Of a DNA stretch of 64,000 nt, positions 26,553 to 35,119 are shown one piece after another (position 1 is the stretch's first letter; the number at the start of each line of letters is the position of its first letter). Both the position numbers and the translations under genes were made by a program. Under the pieces are notes generated by a model, which made no database searches, had not been told where the DNA came from, and saw nothing but the letters and a program-made list of their open reading frames with translations. The DNA is from Paenibacillus sp. FSL W8-0426 (GTDB lineage Bacteria; Bacillota; Bacilli; Paenibacillales; Paenibacillaceae), in assembly GCF_037969725.1 (NCBI RefSeq), contig NZ_CP150203.1, positions 4,976,001 to 5,040,000 of the forward strand, in the 5' to 3' direction.

Positions 26553-27407
26553 ATGAAATATCTCGTTACTGGTGCTACAGGTCATTTGGGTTCATTCGTC
26601 GTGGAGGCTTTGCTGAAAAAAGTGCCGGCCTCCGAGCTCGCTGTCAGCGTGCGCAATCCGGAAAAGGCACAGCATTTGAGCGCTCAGGGCGTAGAGGTCC
26701 GCCACGGCGATTTCGACCAGCCGGAGTCGCTGGCTGCGGCATTCGCGGGCGTGGAGCGCCTGCTGCTCATCTCCGCGGACGGCGATAATGAAACACGCAT
26801 TCGCCAGCATGAAACAGCCGTACAGGCTGCCAAAAACGCCGGGGTGCAATTCATCGCCTATACCAGCGTGGCCAAAGCCGACGAGAGCACGCTCGGACTC
26901 GCCGAAGTCCATCGCGCAACCGAGAAAGCCATTCGCGATTCCGGCATTGCATACTCCCTGCTGCGCAACAACTGGTACCTCGAAAACGAAGGCGGCAGCG
27001 TTCAAGCCGCGACACAAGGCGCGCCTTGGGTGCATGCAGCAGGTTCGGCCAAAGTAGGCTGGGCTACGCGCAGCGATTATGCTTACGCGGCGGCGGCGGT
27101 ACTGGCGGGCGAAGGGCACGACAACACCGTATACGAGCTTTCCGGCAAACCAATCACGCAAGCCGAGCTTGCTGCCATCGCTGGCGAGGTGCTTGACAAG
27201 GACATTCCGGTGCAAAACGTGGACAGTGCCGCGTACGCGGAAATCATGAAAGGCGCTGGCTTGCCGGACTTCGTCGTCTCCATGCTGGTGGATATGCAAA
27301 GTGCAATTGCTCAGGGCGCACTGGATGTCGAAAGCAATACGCTGGAACAGCTGCTGGGCCGTCCGGCGCAACCGCTGAGCGAAGGCATCAAAGCGCTTCT
27401 CGGTTAA
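26553..27407 (+). CDS. QorB-like NAD(P)H:quinone oxidoreductase (SDR/NmrA type)
   Basis: A 284-residue atypical short-chain dehydrogenase. The nucleotide site is TGATGHLGSFVVEALL and the loop VSVRNPEKAQHLSAQGVEV matches the E. coli QorB (YtfG) plan closely, as does FIAYTSVAKAD and SLLRNNWYLEN. E. coli QorB reduces quinones with NADPH. GGAGG precedes the ATG. In enteric bacteria the partner regulator is of another family; here an Rrf2 regulator lies upstream. Likely role: quinone or electrophile detoxification. Confidence 0.85.
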   Translation: MKYLVTGATGHLGSFVVEALLKKVPASELAVSVRNPEKAQHLSAQGVEVRHGDFDQPESLAAAFAGVERLLLISADGDNETRIRQHETAVQAAKNAGVQFIAYTSVAKADESTLGLAEVHRATEKAIRDSGIAYSLLRNNWYLENEGGSVQAATQGAPWVHAAGSAKVGWATRSDYAYAAAAVLAGEGHDNTVYELSGKPITQAELAAIAGEVLDKDIPVQNVDSAAYAEIMKGAGLPDFVVSMLVDMQSAIAQGALDVESNTLEQLLGRPAQPLSEGIKALLG

Positions 27408-27454
27408 GCCAAAGGAAAACGTGTACGACCGCTTACAAAAGCATGGCAAGCACA

Positions 27455-27499
27455 AAAGGAGCACCCAAGGCGAATCATCTTCGCTGGAGGTGCTCCTTT
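27455..27499 (+). terminator. Hairpin between the convergent oxidoreductase and kptA genes
   Basis: AAAGGAGCACC (27455-27465) pairs perfectly with GGTGCTCCTTT (27489-27499), with an inner GGCGAA/TTCGCT pairing. The arms end in A/T tracts, so the stem itself supplies short U-tracts in both directions. Confidence 0.65.
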
Positions 27500-27533
27500 G
27501 CATATTGCGTTTGTATTCGTGTCGACATTCGGC

Positions 27534-28073
27534 CTAATCCCGGTGAATGTATTTCACGGGAACGTGGTCGGCCAACCAGATGTTCTCGTTGCCATGATAA
27601 AAGGAAAGGCCATCCGCTGCAGCCGCCTGTGCATCGATGCGCAGGATGACCGGCTTCGGGTCACGCCGGCTGCCCACCAGCGAAGCCGTCTCGACGTCGG
27701 CAGACAGATGCACGTATTGGCGCTGCCGCGGCTGCAATCCCTGTGCCATGATCGAGTCCACCGCGCGCGTCGGCGTTCCGTGATACAACCATTGCGGCGG
27801 CTGCGCAGGGGTCCGGCTTATTTTTTGCGGCGTCGAGTGTCCATATAATGCCCGTATGCGGCCGCCCGCGATCTCGTGGCGCTGCTTGTCCGAGGCCTGA
27901 ATCATGCGATGCAGGTCCGCTTCCGTGACGGCCGTCCATTTCCTGCTCTCATGCAAAGCCGCCAGCAGCTGGCTGATCTCGACCCAGCCTTCGTCGTCCA
28001 GCTCCAGTTCATACTCCCAAGGCGCGTGCCGCAGCGCGTAAGACAGCTCCTTGCTTAATTTCATCAAATCCAT
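27534..28073 (-). CDS. kptA: RNA 2'-phosphotransferase, KptA/Tpt1 family
   Basis: A 179-residue KptA homologue. It has the N-terminal winged-helix part (LSKELSYALRHAP, GWVEISQLL) and the ADP-ribosyltransferase-like part with LYHGT, YVHLSADVETA and GLSFYHGNENIWLADHVP. The family transfers the 2'-phosphate left by RNA ligation to NAD+. Bacteria rarely have the matching tRNA-splicing pathway, so the native substrate is unknown. The ATG at 28073 lies behind a G-rich ribosome site. Confidence 0.92.
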   Translation of the reverse strand: MDLMKLSKELSYALRHAPWEYELELDDEGWVEISQLLAALHESRKWTAVTEADLHRMIQASDKQRHEIAGGRIRALYGHSTPQKISRTPAQPPQWLYHGTPTRAVDSIMAQGLQPRQRQYVHLSADVETASLVGSRRDPKPVILRIDAQAAAADGLSFYHGNENIWLADHVPVKYIHRD

Positions 28074-28127
28074 TGGACTCCCCCCCTTTTCCATTCGCTG
28101 CTGCTATTGTTCTAAGCTCTTATTACG

Positions 28128-28568
28128 TTAGCTGGCAGACTGCACTGCCGCCAAAATCTCCTGCATGTTCCGCCCCAATCCTTCGTCATCGTTCTGGGTG
28201 AACTGCGCATATCCATCTATGCCCCGGTGAATAATCGTATTCATGACAGGGTGGGCATCACGGTTGGACGCAACCTTGATCAGGTCGTCCGCGAAATCAA
28301 CCGCCTGCTGTTCGCTGTAACCAAACGGCTGAATCAGCATGCGAATGCTCAGGGCATGGGCCTGATGCTCAGCCAACCGATCCCGGTGCGTAATGCCGTA
28401 AACGGCTCCGAAACCAAAAGCGGCAATAACCTGGCGCTGCAGCTCGGTCGTCCGTTCCAAGGGTATCCCGATCAATTCGCATATTTTATGTACCATCTGT
28501 TCGAGCTCCGTCGCCGCCGCAGCCAGAATGGCATCGCTCAAGTCGCCGAAATTCATATCGTCTGTCAT
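28128..28568 (-). CDS. Imm48-like small helical protein (tentative)
   Basis: A 146-residue, mostly helical protein starting at the ATG at 28568 behind GGAAGG. It contains LQRQVIAAFGFGAVYGI and the C-terminal repeat-like segment IIHRGIDGYAQF. The pattern reminds me of the Imm48 immunity family, but this is a weak resemblance. It lies between kptA and an AbiEii-type gene on the same strand. Function not assigned with confidence. Confidence 0.5.
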   Translation of the reverse strand: MTDDMNFGDLSDAILAAAATELEQMVHKICELIGIPLERTTELQRQVIAAFGFGAVYGITHRDRLAEHQAHALSIRMLIQPFGYSEQQAVDFADDLIKVASNRDAHPVMNTIIHRGIDGYAQFTQNDDEGLGRNMQEILAAVQSAS

Positions 28569-28721
28569 TATTATGTCATCCTTCCTTCCCACTATGGCAC
28601 GCTGAATGTGCCAAATCCATGGAACCATTGTAGCGAGTTGGGGACGCAAATTCAAATCGCTTTTGTTAGGCGAGGGGGCGCCTTCAATACGCTGGTTGTC
28701 CGTAAGAACAGCTTCATCGCG

Positions 28722-29621
28722 CTATTTAGAGCTATTCGTCGTCGGTCCTGGCCGTTGCTCATACGCCTGTTCAGTAAAACCACGCTGGTTCATCATGTTC
28801 CGCAGCCCCGCGGCCACTTCTGCAAAATAAACGGCTGGCACGCGCTCTCCCGCGTAATCTCTCAAGTCATAATCTCTCTCCATCTGTGGATACAGATCAT
28901 GCAGGTCGTCCACAAGCACCTTGCGGATCGCCTCGCTCGTAATCGACGGGTCCATGGCGCACTCATTCACAAGCGTCTGCAAGGTTCCCCGCAATGCCTG
29001 CTCATCGTAAGACGGATGGGCCAGCAAAAATGTCAAGTCGTACAGATCTTTGAATCTCGGTCTGACGATCGTCTGATGCAATTTCCAGGCAACCTGCGTA
29101 GACAGCGGGACGGTATGCGGAACAACGAATACTTCCCCAACCGACGGTTGATAGGTCAGCGGCACGGGTTCGTTTTCCAAAGGCAAATTAAACGAGATGT
29201 CGAGATACATCTCATCCGCATACATGCTCTCGCTAGTGGAAGTCCGGTAGAAACGATACGCCAAATCGGTGTTCACCGTCGGGAAGTCGTCCGCCATCGC
29301 GTAGTCGATGCATCTCCAGAACTCATTTTCCCGGAAGCTGCGGAACTGAACGCCGTCGTTCAGGTCCATTTCGGTCACCTCGATCATCCAATCCGTGAAC
29401 ATACGTCTGGCCTCGTTCTCGTCCCGAATCGTCTCCAGGCACAAAAAATCGATGTCGTCCGCATCGCGCACGCTCCGGTCCGCCAGATACTGCCTCGTCA
29501 ACAGGCTGCCCTTCAAGGCAAACGGCCCATTCACCAATGCCGCCCTTCGCAACAACGCTTCCAGACCGATTAACAATCGTTCCTCGTAACTCATCTGATC
29601 CAAATTCATAATGCCAGCCAT
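28722..29621 (-). CDS. AbiEii/AbiGii-type nucleotidyltransferase
   Basis: A 299-residue protein of the AbiEii toxin family. It shows the nucleotidyltransferase motif FALKGSLLTRQYL followed by RDADDIDFLC (metal-binding Asp residues), and the downstream RFKDLYDLTFLLAH segment conserved in the family. AbiEii proteins are toxins of abortive-infection modules that modify tRNA or related targets. An AbiEi antitoxin normally lies immediately upstream; here no such gene is next to it, so it may be a solitary member. AAGGAGG precedes the ATG. Confidence 0.85.
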   Translation of the reverse strand: MAGIMNLDQMSYEERLLIGLEALLRRAALVNGPFALKGSLLTRQYLADRSVRDADDIDFLCLETIRDENEARRMFTDWMIEVTEMDLNDGVQFRSFRENEFWRCIDYAMADDFPTVNTDLAYRFYRTSTSESMYADEMYLDISFNLPLENEPVPLTYQPSVGEVFVVPHTVPLSTQVAWKLHQTIVRPRFKDLYDLTFLLAHPSYDEQALRGTLQTLVNECAMDPSITSEAIRKVLVDDLHDLYPQMERDYDLRDYAGERVPAVYFAEVAAGLRNMMNQRGFTEQAYEQRPGPTTNSSK

Positions 29622-29654
29622 TTCGTGTCCTCCTTTTGTTTACATGTGAGTATC

Positions 29655-30254
29655 CTAACAATGACTATGCTGCGATACCCAACCTTTATCCAGCTCTTCC
29701 CGGCTATCGTGTACGCACAATTCGTGCTGCTGCTTCAGCAGCTTGATCCCGTTCAGACGCAATACCTCTTCAATGCCGGCGATCCGTTCATAGAAACGAG
29801 CGGCAGAGCCGTATTCCCGCACCGTAATGAACCTTACTTTACCATTGGCATTCAATGAATTGCGCGAGATATGCCCGCCATAGGGCTCGCACTGCTTTTT
29901 CAAGTCTGCGATATCGCCGACTTCCACCTTGCCATGCCATTCAAAATACGGCTTCGAGCCTGCAACCATCGGTTCGTGAAAATAACGTTCTTCCCGGGCG
30001 GGAATTTCGATTTTGGTACGCACCACGTTAAACCCTTGTTTCCCGAAAATCGCAGCCAGCGCATCCATGCCTTGTTTCACTTCTTCATAACGGTCGCTAT
30101 GTACGATCCCCGTAAACATCGGCTGATGCACATACTCCCCTTGATCGAGCACAATCATCACCGGTTTGACCTTCTGTTCCTCGCATGTCCGGATGAACGC
30201 CTGCTTCTCCTCCAGCTTCAAATCCTCTACCGTTACGTGAAATTCAAATTCCAT
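29655..30254 (-). CDS. Conserved-looking protein of unknown function
   Basis: A 199-residue soluble protein starting at the ATG at 30254. It seems to have two alpha/beta halves: the first starts EFEFHVTVEDLKLEEKQAF and includes VKPVMIVLDQGEYVHQPMFTG, and the second includes SKPYFEWHGKVEVGDIADLK. His residues in FHEPMV and the first domain might form a site. It is not recognised. It lies on the same strand as the AbiEii-type gene with 33 bases between them. Confidence 0.55.
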   Translation of the reverse strand: MEFEFHVTVEDLKLEEKQAFIRTCEEQKVKPVMIVLDQGEYVHQPMFTGIVHSDRYEEVKQGMDALAAIFGKQGFNVVRTKIEIPAREERYFHEPMVAGSKPYFEWHGKVEVGDIADLKKQCEPYGGHISRNSLNANGKVRFITVREYGSAARFYERIAGIEEVLRLNGIKLLKQQHELCVHDSREELDKGWVSQHSHC

Positions 30255-30359
30255 ACTGTGAGACACGCCCTTTCTAGTTTTCTATGTAAAGTCTATATGA
30301 AGTCGGTATGAAAGTTTCTCTGATAATTCGTAATCATTTGAGTTTATAGTTTCTACTCC

Positions 30360-30905
30360 TCATTCAACCAATGTTTCAAATTCCGTCTTCCAAAAAGAGG
30401 AGTCGGCAAAAGCCGCGCCATCTATTTCTTTCATTTTTTTCATGGTTATAGACATCAAATGAGATGGAATGGCATTATCAATGAATGCATCTTCACCATT
30501 TATTTTGATCGCTTCAGAGATCATTTCGGAAAAGAACAACAAACATGAGGCAAGCTGGGTTACAGATGAGTTCACAAATACTTCTTTGCAAGAATTCATT
30601 TCAGAGATCAGCACTACTTCAGTACCATTCTTTATGCAAACTGGTTCGCCTGAAGCGGTTGATCCCAAATACGTATAATCAACATAGCAATTAGACATAT
30701 TTAATTTGGTGGATAACGATACTAGTCTTCCTTTAGAAGAAACAAATTCAAGATAAGGAGCTGGCGTCTCCGGTAACCCCACATTTACCAGCCATTCTCT
30801 ATCACTTTCTTGTATGTTTATATTTTCCAAATCGCCCCGGTTAAAAGTAATTAAAGGACCATAATGCTCGATATCCCATACCCTCTTGAATTCCTCTGCC
30901 TTCAT
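30360..30905 (-). CDS. SUKH-4-like immunity protein
   Basis: A 181-residue acidic protein starting at the ATG at 30905 behind AGAGGTG. The segments WDIEHYGPLITFNRGDL and LVNVGLPETPAPYLEF match the SUKH-4 plan (a proline-containing GLP motif after a first helix pair). SUKH proteins are immunity factors of polymorphic toxins, especially nucleases. The gene is AT-rich compared with the housekeeping genes on the left and marks the start of the immunity array. Confidence 0.65.
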   Translation of the reverse strand: MKAEEFKRVWDIEHYGPLITFNRGDLENINIQESDREWLVNVGLPETPAPYLEFVSSKGRLVSLSTKLNMSNCYVDYTYLGSTASGEPVCIKNGTEVVLISEMNSCKEVFVNSSVTQLASCLLFFSEMISEAIKINGEDAFIDNAIPSHLMSITMKKMKEIDGAAFADSSFWKTEFETLVE

Positions 30906-30950
30906 TTTGCACCTCTTTTTTTCTCCATCTTTGTTTTCAGCTTTCATCTC

Positions 30951-31388
30951 TCAGACATAATACTGAATATAGCGCGCCTCATCAGGACTGTCTTCATCTC
31001 CCAATAGATCTACTTGAGTCAAGGCTTCCTCAGTGATGAACAAAGAGTAGGTGTCACTCTCCAACTCATCCTCCAAAGCCAGTTCAACATCATATTTCGA
31101 TTCGTAATCCATCATGTAATCCGTGATTTCGCAGGAAAATTCACCCTTCCAATCCAGAACCAAAAATTTCTCTGTTGAAGTTCCGTATTTCAGCATGCTG
31201 AAAAATGCAATAGGCTCATCCGGATCATTCAGAATTTGCTCTGCATCCGCAGGATCTTTAAAAATTAAAGGAACCAGATCTTTTTCTTGTACGGAAAGAT
31301 TGTTTTCCTTCAAAGTTGGCTCTATATTGGCTTCATTATTCTTTGTTCCTTTAAAAATGCCTTGTATGTACGATTTCCATCTACTCAT
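30951..31388 (-). CDS. Acidic immunity-like protein, unknown family
   Basis: A 145-residue very acidic protein starting at the ATG at 31388 behind GAAGGAAT. It contains DEPIAFFSMLKYGTSTEKFL and FLVLDWKGEFSCEITDYM, a pattern of alternating strands, and ends in a Glu/Asp-rich tail. The acidity and position suggest an immunity or antitoxin role. No family could be assigned confidently. Confidence 0.55.
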   Translation of the reverse strand: MSRWKSYIQGIFKGTKNNEANIEPTLKENNLSVQEKDLVPLIFKDPADAEQILNDPDEPIAFFSMLKYGTSTEKFLVLDWKGEFSCEITDYMMDYESKYDVELALEDELESDTYSLFITEEALTQVDLLGDEDSPDEARYIQYYV

Positions 31389-31542
31389 GAATATTATTCC
31401 TTCATCAGACTCCAACGTTAAAAGCGATAATTCTAAGACATCTGCCCCCATTTTCCTTGGTTCTTCTTAACCCTCTTCACCCATTCTTTCACATAATATA
31501 TATCGACTTCAAATGAAGAGAAAAATAGGCTTTAATCCCTTC

Positions 31543-31674
31543 TCAATCGTGTTGGCTACATTCTTCAGATCCCTCATTTTTCAAATACTGATCGAGCGCC
31601 TTTGATTCCCACCAATTCACCTTTGGGCCAATTCGATGTCTGACGAGGTAGCTTAATGTTCCTAACAATACACT
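31543..31674 (-). pseudogene. C-terminal remnant of a toxin-like protein
   Basis: Directly after the stop of the Syd-like gene the minus strand reads an open segment of about 43 codons with YLVRHRIGPKVNWWES and ALDQYLKNEGSEECS, then a stop at 31543-31545. It has no ribosome site or credible start. The HRIGPKVNWWE-like ending looks like the tail of a nuclease toxin. It could be what is left of an older toxin tip. Assignment is tentative. Confidence 0.35.
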
Positions 31675-32208
31675 CTAGTTACGAAAACTCAAATGTTGAA
31701 TCATTTCTTCTAAGCTACATTTCAACGGTATAAATTTCTCGACTTCATAGTCTTCCAGATACACCTCTCCAGACATGTTATCCAACACAACGATAAGTCC
31801 GTTGGATTCCATTCCAATTGGAACATAAGTAGTACGGCCATCATGTGCTGTTATATAGTTACTAAATCTCTCGACAAATGTCTCTGGCTCTACATTGGGA
31901 AGTACAGGATTTAGATTTATATTATACCCCTCAACCCATCCTGCGATTTGAAAAAAATAATAGGCATTGTAGTACTGCTTAATGTCCTCATGCAGTTTCA
32001 TTGTGAATAATTCTTCAACGGCATCGAAATTTGTAATATCATTCTTCATTGTCGGTAACCACTCAATATACCCTTCGTTGTCTTTTTCACCAACATACAG
32101 TCGCAGACCATCCTCACCAAACCAAGAAATTCGGGGCAATGTGCCGTTAAATTCTTTCCACATAGAAATGAATCTTTCAAAATATTGTTCCATGGATTTC
32201 TTTATCAT
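31675..32208 (-). CDS. Syd/SUKH-2-like immunity protein
   Basis: A 177-residue protein matching the size and plan of the Syd family (SUKH-2): MEQYFERFISMWKEFNGTLP at the start, YIEWLPTMKNDI in the middle, and LDNMSGEVYLEDY near the end. Syd was first described as a SecY-interacting protein in E. coli; the wider SUKH-2 family occurs in toxin-immunity arrays. AGAGGGTG precedes the ATG. A paralogue lies at 33386-33925. Confidence 0.75.
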   Translation of the reverse strand: MIKKSMEQYFERFISMWKEFNGTLPRISWFGEDGLRLYVGEKDNEGYIEWLPTMKNDITNFDAVEELFTMKLHEDIKQYYNAYYFFQIAGWVEGYNINLNPVLPNVEPETFVERFSNYITAHDGRTTYVPIGMESNGLIVVLDNMSGEVYLEDYEVEKFIPLKCSLEEMIQHLSFRN

Positions 32209-32254
32209 GTTTCACCCTCTACATTGATTAATTTTGGCCAGTATAACGATCACA

Positions 32255-32384
32255 TTACGTTTCAGGCTCCTCTGGTTCTTCAATCAACCTTTGAATCCAA
32301 TACTCAGCATAGAACGAAAGTGTTAAATTATCAGAATTTACAGCCCTTCAACAATATATCCATTGGTTCTGAACTATTGATCAT
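32255..32384 (-). pseudogene. Small immunity-array gene broken by a one-base insertion
   Basis: The frame from the ATG at 32384 reads MINSSEPMDILLKG and stops early. Removing one G from the GGG that follows the Lys codon restores a 42-residue protein continuing AVNSDNLTLSFYAEYWIQRL to a TAA at 32255-32257. The restored sequence is smooth and amphipathic, so a recent single-base insertion (or a sequencing error) is likely. Family unknown. Confidence 0.45.
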
Positions 32385-32394
32385 GATTATTGCC

Positions 32395-32835
32395 TCAAAA
32401 ACACTTTTCAATAATCTCTCGCGTCCAGTACGGATTAATTTCATCAACCATTAAGTACACTTCAGGTAAAGCCATTTCAGAGATTTCATCGGGCATGTAA
32501 GACAAAACATCCAATACATGATAATAAATCACGCTTTTTGAGAGCTTACTTTTCAATATTTTTATAAAGTAAGGTATAAATTCCATTGAAGGATGCTCAT
32601 ATATTGCAATAAACCAAAGAGACTCTCTATCCCATTCGGAACTCTCCAAATTAGACTTAAGATAAGCTAATAGTTCGTTTTCGCAATGGTTAACATCTCT
32701 AATTTCTTGGTTATAATCTCGATAGTAGTTCCCAATATCGATATAACGTCTTTGTTCTACTGCCATCTTAATTAAAGGTGCATATTTATTTATGATTGGC
32801 TTAATGATACTATTCTCACTCATGGCATCGTCCAT
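32395..32835 (-). CDS. Helical immunity-like protein
   Basis: A 146-residue, helix-rich protein with segments resembling HEAT-type repeats (AVEQRRYIDIGNYYRDY, SLWFIAIYEHPSMEF, VYLMVDEINPYWTRE). TAGGA lies eight bases before the ATG at 32835. It belongs to the AT-rich immunity array. I do not recognise the family. Confidence 0.55.
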   Translation of the reverse strand: MDDAMSENSIIKPIINKYAPLIKMAVEQRRYIDIGNYYRDYNQEIRDVNHCENELLAYLKSNLESSEWDRESLWFIAIYEHPSMEFIPYFIKILKSKLSKSVIYYHVLDVLSYMPDEISEMALPEVYLMVDEINPYWTREIIEKCF

Positions 32836-32889
32836 TTTAGATTCCTAACATAATTTTGAATTTTGTCTTTCAGGTATGTCGCCCTTTAC

Positions 32890-33327
32890 CTACCAATGAG
32901 TGACGATATAGCTATGTTCTTCAACTTCAATACAAATACAATGATTTAAATAATCAGATACTATTAATACATCAGATAATAGCTGTTTTGAACCTACCAT
33001 GATTTGGTGGATAATTCGAAAGGGTACCTTGACACCACAATTCAACTGCTCCAAATGAAATAGCACTACATTTTTGTCTGTCAGATTTGAACAATAGACC
33101 TCAAACATGCTTTTCACCTGGCTGAAATCTGTGACGACTGTACCCTCCTGTTTAAATACTTTTTCATATCCTGCTTTCTTTAATCGGATGGACTCCATTT
33201 CGTTCAAAAACATGCTGTCCACGATTTGAATTTGGTATAGTTCCTTATAAAGTTCTTTTAATTTTTCTTTCTCGGCATTTCTGGCTCTTTCCCGGAATAG
33301 CCGGGAAAGTTTCGTTGGATCACTCAT
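32890..33327 (-). CDS. Immunity-like protein, unknown family
   Basis: A 145-residue protein starting at the ATG at 33327 behind GGTGAGGA. A charged helical N-terminus (FRERARNAEKEKLKELYKE) is followed by alternating strands (KNVVLFHLEQLNCGVKVPF, HQIMVGSKQLLSDVLIVS). It resembles in size the small genes found downstream of wapA in Bacillus. No confident family assignment. Confidence 0.55.
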   Translation of the reverse strand: MSDPTKLSRLFRERARNAEKEKLKELYKELYQIQIVDSMFLNEMESIRLKKAGYEKVFKQEGTVVTDFSQVKSMFEVYCSNLTDKNVVLFHLEQLNCGVKVPFRIIHQIMVGSKQLLSDVLIVSDYLNHCICIEVEEHSYIVTHW

Positions 33328-33385
33328 TTTCCTCACCAAAGTTCGATAATTTGAAGGTTTATAAATCCATTCTCCTGTGGAATAA

Positions 33386-33925
33386 TTACTCCATAATACG
33401 AAGACTGTCGATCAACGCTGCCAGGGAGGAAGAAACAAACATCCGTTCATCCGTCTCATAATCTTCTTTGAAGATTTCACCAGTTCTATTATCCAATAAC
33501 AAAGCTTGATCATCGGGAGAGAAATACCCTATAAGAAAATAATTCAGTTCTTCTCCTGTGCTTTCTATAAAACTCTTTTGATTCGTAAAGAATGCACGAA
33601 TGTCTTTGTTTGGAGCTACTTCTTCTAATGTGATTCGATGTGGTCCGTAAAAGCCTTCCAGACTTAAAAACCAATAAGAATCAAAATACGCTTTCATGGA
33701 GTTGTGCAATTTCATCCCGATCTCTTGTTCTATCGATAGAAAACCTTCTTTGGATGTTTTCAGTTTTGGCTCCCATTGCACACGTTCTTCCTCATCAGGC
33801 ACCCCAATATACATCCAGTTTTCGATATCTTCTTCAAAAGAGATCGTAGGAAAAGTTGAATATTGTGCCTCCCAAAAAACCAAAAGTTTATCAAAATAGT
33901 TCTCTAACGCTTCCGCAACTTCCAT
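33386..33925 (-). CDS. Syd/SUKH-2-like immunity protein, second copy
   Basis: A 179-residue paralogue of the protein at 31675-32208, with the same plan: ALENYFDKLLVFWEAQYSTF, VQWEPKLKTSKEGFLSIEQE and LLDNRTGEIFKEDYETDERM. GGGGGA precedes the ATG. The two copies differ widely in sequence, so they were probably acquired for different toxins rather than duplicated recently. Confidence 0.75.
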   Translation of the reverse strand: MEVAEALENYFDKLLVFWEAQYSTFPTISFEEDIENWMYIGVPDEEERVQWEPKLKTSKEGFLSIEQEIGMKLHNSMKAYFDSYWFLSLEGFYGPHRITLEEVAPNKDIRAFFTNQKSFIESTGEELNYFLIGYFSPDDQALLLDNRTGEIFKEDYETDERMFVSSSLAALIDSLRIME

Positions 33926-34049
33926 TTGAAAATCCCCCGTTCTAGTCAGTTTCGATCTTTAACCTACATCTGAAACAAATCCCCAAGGGTGTCCATCAGA
34001 ATCCCCCTCTTATAAAATTATTGATCATCGATTTGTGTATTTGGTGTCA

Positions 34050-34577
34050 TTAAAAAAGTAATTGATGATTTTCCAAAAATCGAAACCATTCATCTTCTGT
34101 TGATCCAAGTGTGTTTTTGCTTTGTCCGGATTCAACAAATTTTAACCCAAGCTCTGTGTAACGTCTCCCCATGAAATAATTCAATAAAAAGGTGTTGATA
34201 TCGCCATACGTCTCAAGAACATAACTTTGCTCTAACGGCTCTCCATACAGACCACTAATACTCCCATCGAACCTGTTAATGAATAACGGATATTTTTCGA
34301 TTTTTCCAATACATATCCATTCCCCGTCAAAGTCAGTCATTTCATGGACCTGAGATTGTATCGTACTCGCATTTCGAGGTCCAAAAACGGTCACTACTCC
34401 TCCATTCAATATTTCAAATTGATTAAGTATGTGCCACCAGTCTTCCAATATTGGATCATCATGTTTCACGGTTTGCTCAGGAGTTTTCTGAACAATTTCA
34501 GCAAAAGTAAAACTTAACGGATCATTGGCCAACATCAATTGAACTTGTTTTAATTTCATCATTACCTGTTCTCTCAT
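34050..34577 (-). CDS. SMI1/KNR4 (SUKH)-like immunity protein
   Basis: A 175-residue protein with the SUKH pattern: DPILEDWWHILNQFEILNGG at the first conserved Gly, then WICIGKIEKYPLFINRFDG and DINTFLLNYFMGRRY at the end. A ribosome site (GTGAGGG) precedes the ATG. It is related in plan to the protein at 37588-38067 that lies directly downstream of the main Rhs gene, suggesting immunity to another toxin of the same class. Confidence 0.65.
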   Translation of the reverse strand: MREQVMMKLKQVQLMLANDPLSFTFAEIVQKTPEQTVKHDDPILEDWWHILNQFEILNGGVVTVFGPRNASTIQSQVHEMTDFDGEWICIGKIEKYPLFINRFDGSISGLYGEPLEQSYVLETYGDINTFLLNYFMGRRYTELGLKFVESGQSKNTLGSTEDEWFRFLENHQLLF

Positions 34578-34630
34578 TTTCCCTCACCGATCGGTTTTCT
34601 GGTATATTGTGATTGTGTTAAGGTTTTCCG

Positions 34631-35119
34631 TTATTTATATCTTTTTTTGTATGTTATATAACTTGTGGTCGCATGCTTTCTTTCAAGCACTCTCCCTGCC
34701 TCATATTCACTACAATTCTTTTCGATAACCATTTTATCTTGTAAAAATAACACCAGTAAAGACCGAGAAGCACTGTCATTCGCCAAATAGAAGCCCAATA
34801 ATTCATTGTAATCGGTGGCAAAAAATAGAAATACAAGCTGTACTCTAATTTCAAATTTTTCTTTGCGTTCAATGAGGCCTTCTTCATAACTGGCATATAA
34901 ATTGAAATCATCTAAATCGTCAATTCTATGACCTGAAATCAATGGATTCATACCACGTATGTATAGACCTACAACATCCCCATTTGCTTCTTCAAGAAAA
35001 AGGACATGATCTAATCGCTCATCATCTGCCTCATCATGCAAATAAATAATATTCGAAACTTCTTTATGACCGAAATAATGATCAAACTTTTTGACAAAAG
35101 ACATCCTATAGTTATTCAT
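34631..35119 (-). CDS. Immunity-like protein, unknown family
   Basis: A 162-residue protein starting at the ATG at 35119, which overlaps the end of the broken gene upstream. Segments include FVKKFDHYFGHKEVSNIIYL, FLEEANGDVVGLYIRG and LVFLFFATDYNELLGFYL. The last one resembles a segment of the frameshifted gene just before it, so the two may be distantly related. No family recognised. Confidence 0.5.
   Translation of the reverse strand: MNNYRMSFVKKFDHYFGHKEVSNIIYLHDEADDERLDHVLFLEEANGDVVGLYIRGMNPLISGHRIDDLDDFNLYASYEEGLIERKEKFEIRVQLVFLFFATDYNELLGFYLANDSASRSLLVLFLQDKMVIEKNCSEYEAGRVLERKHATTSYITYKKRYK

Noticed and set aside
33926..34049. A short frame reading EGDSDGHPWGFVSDVG
   Set aside because: Too short to judge, with no start. 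It may be another toxin remnant but cannot be supported.
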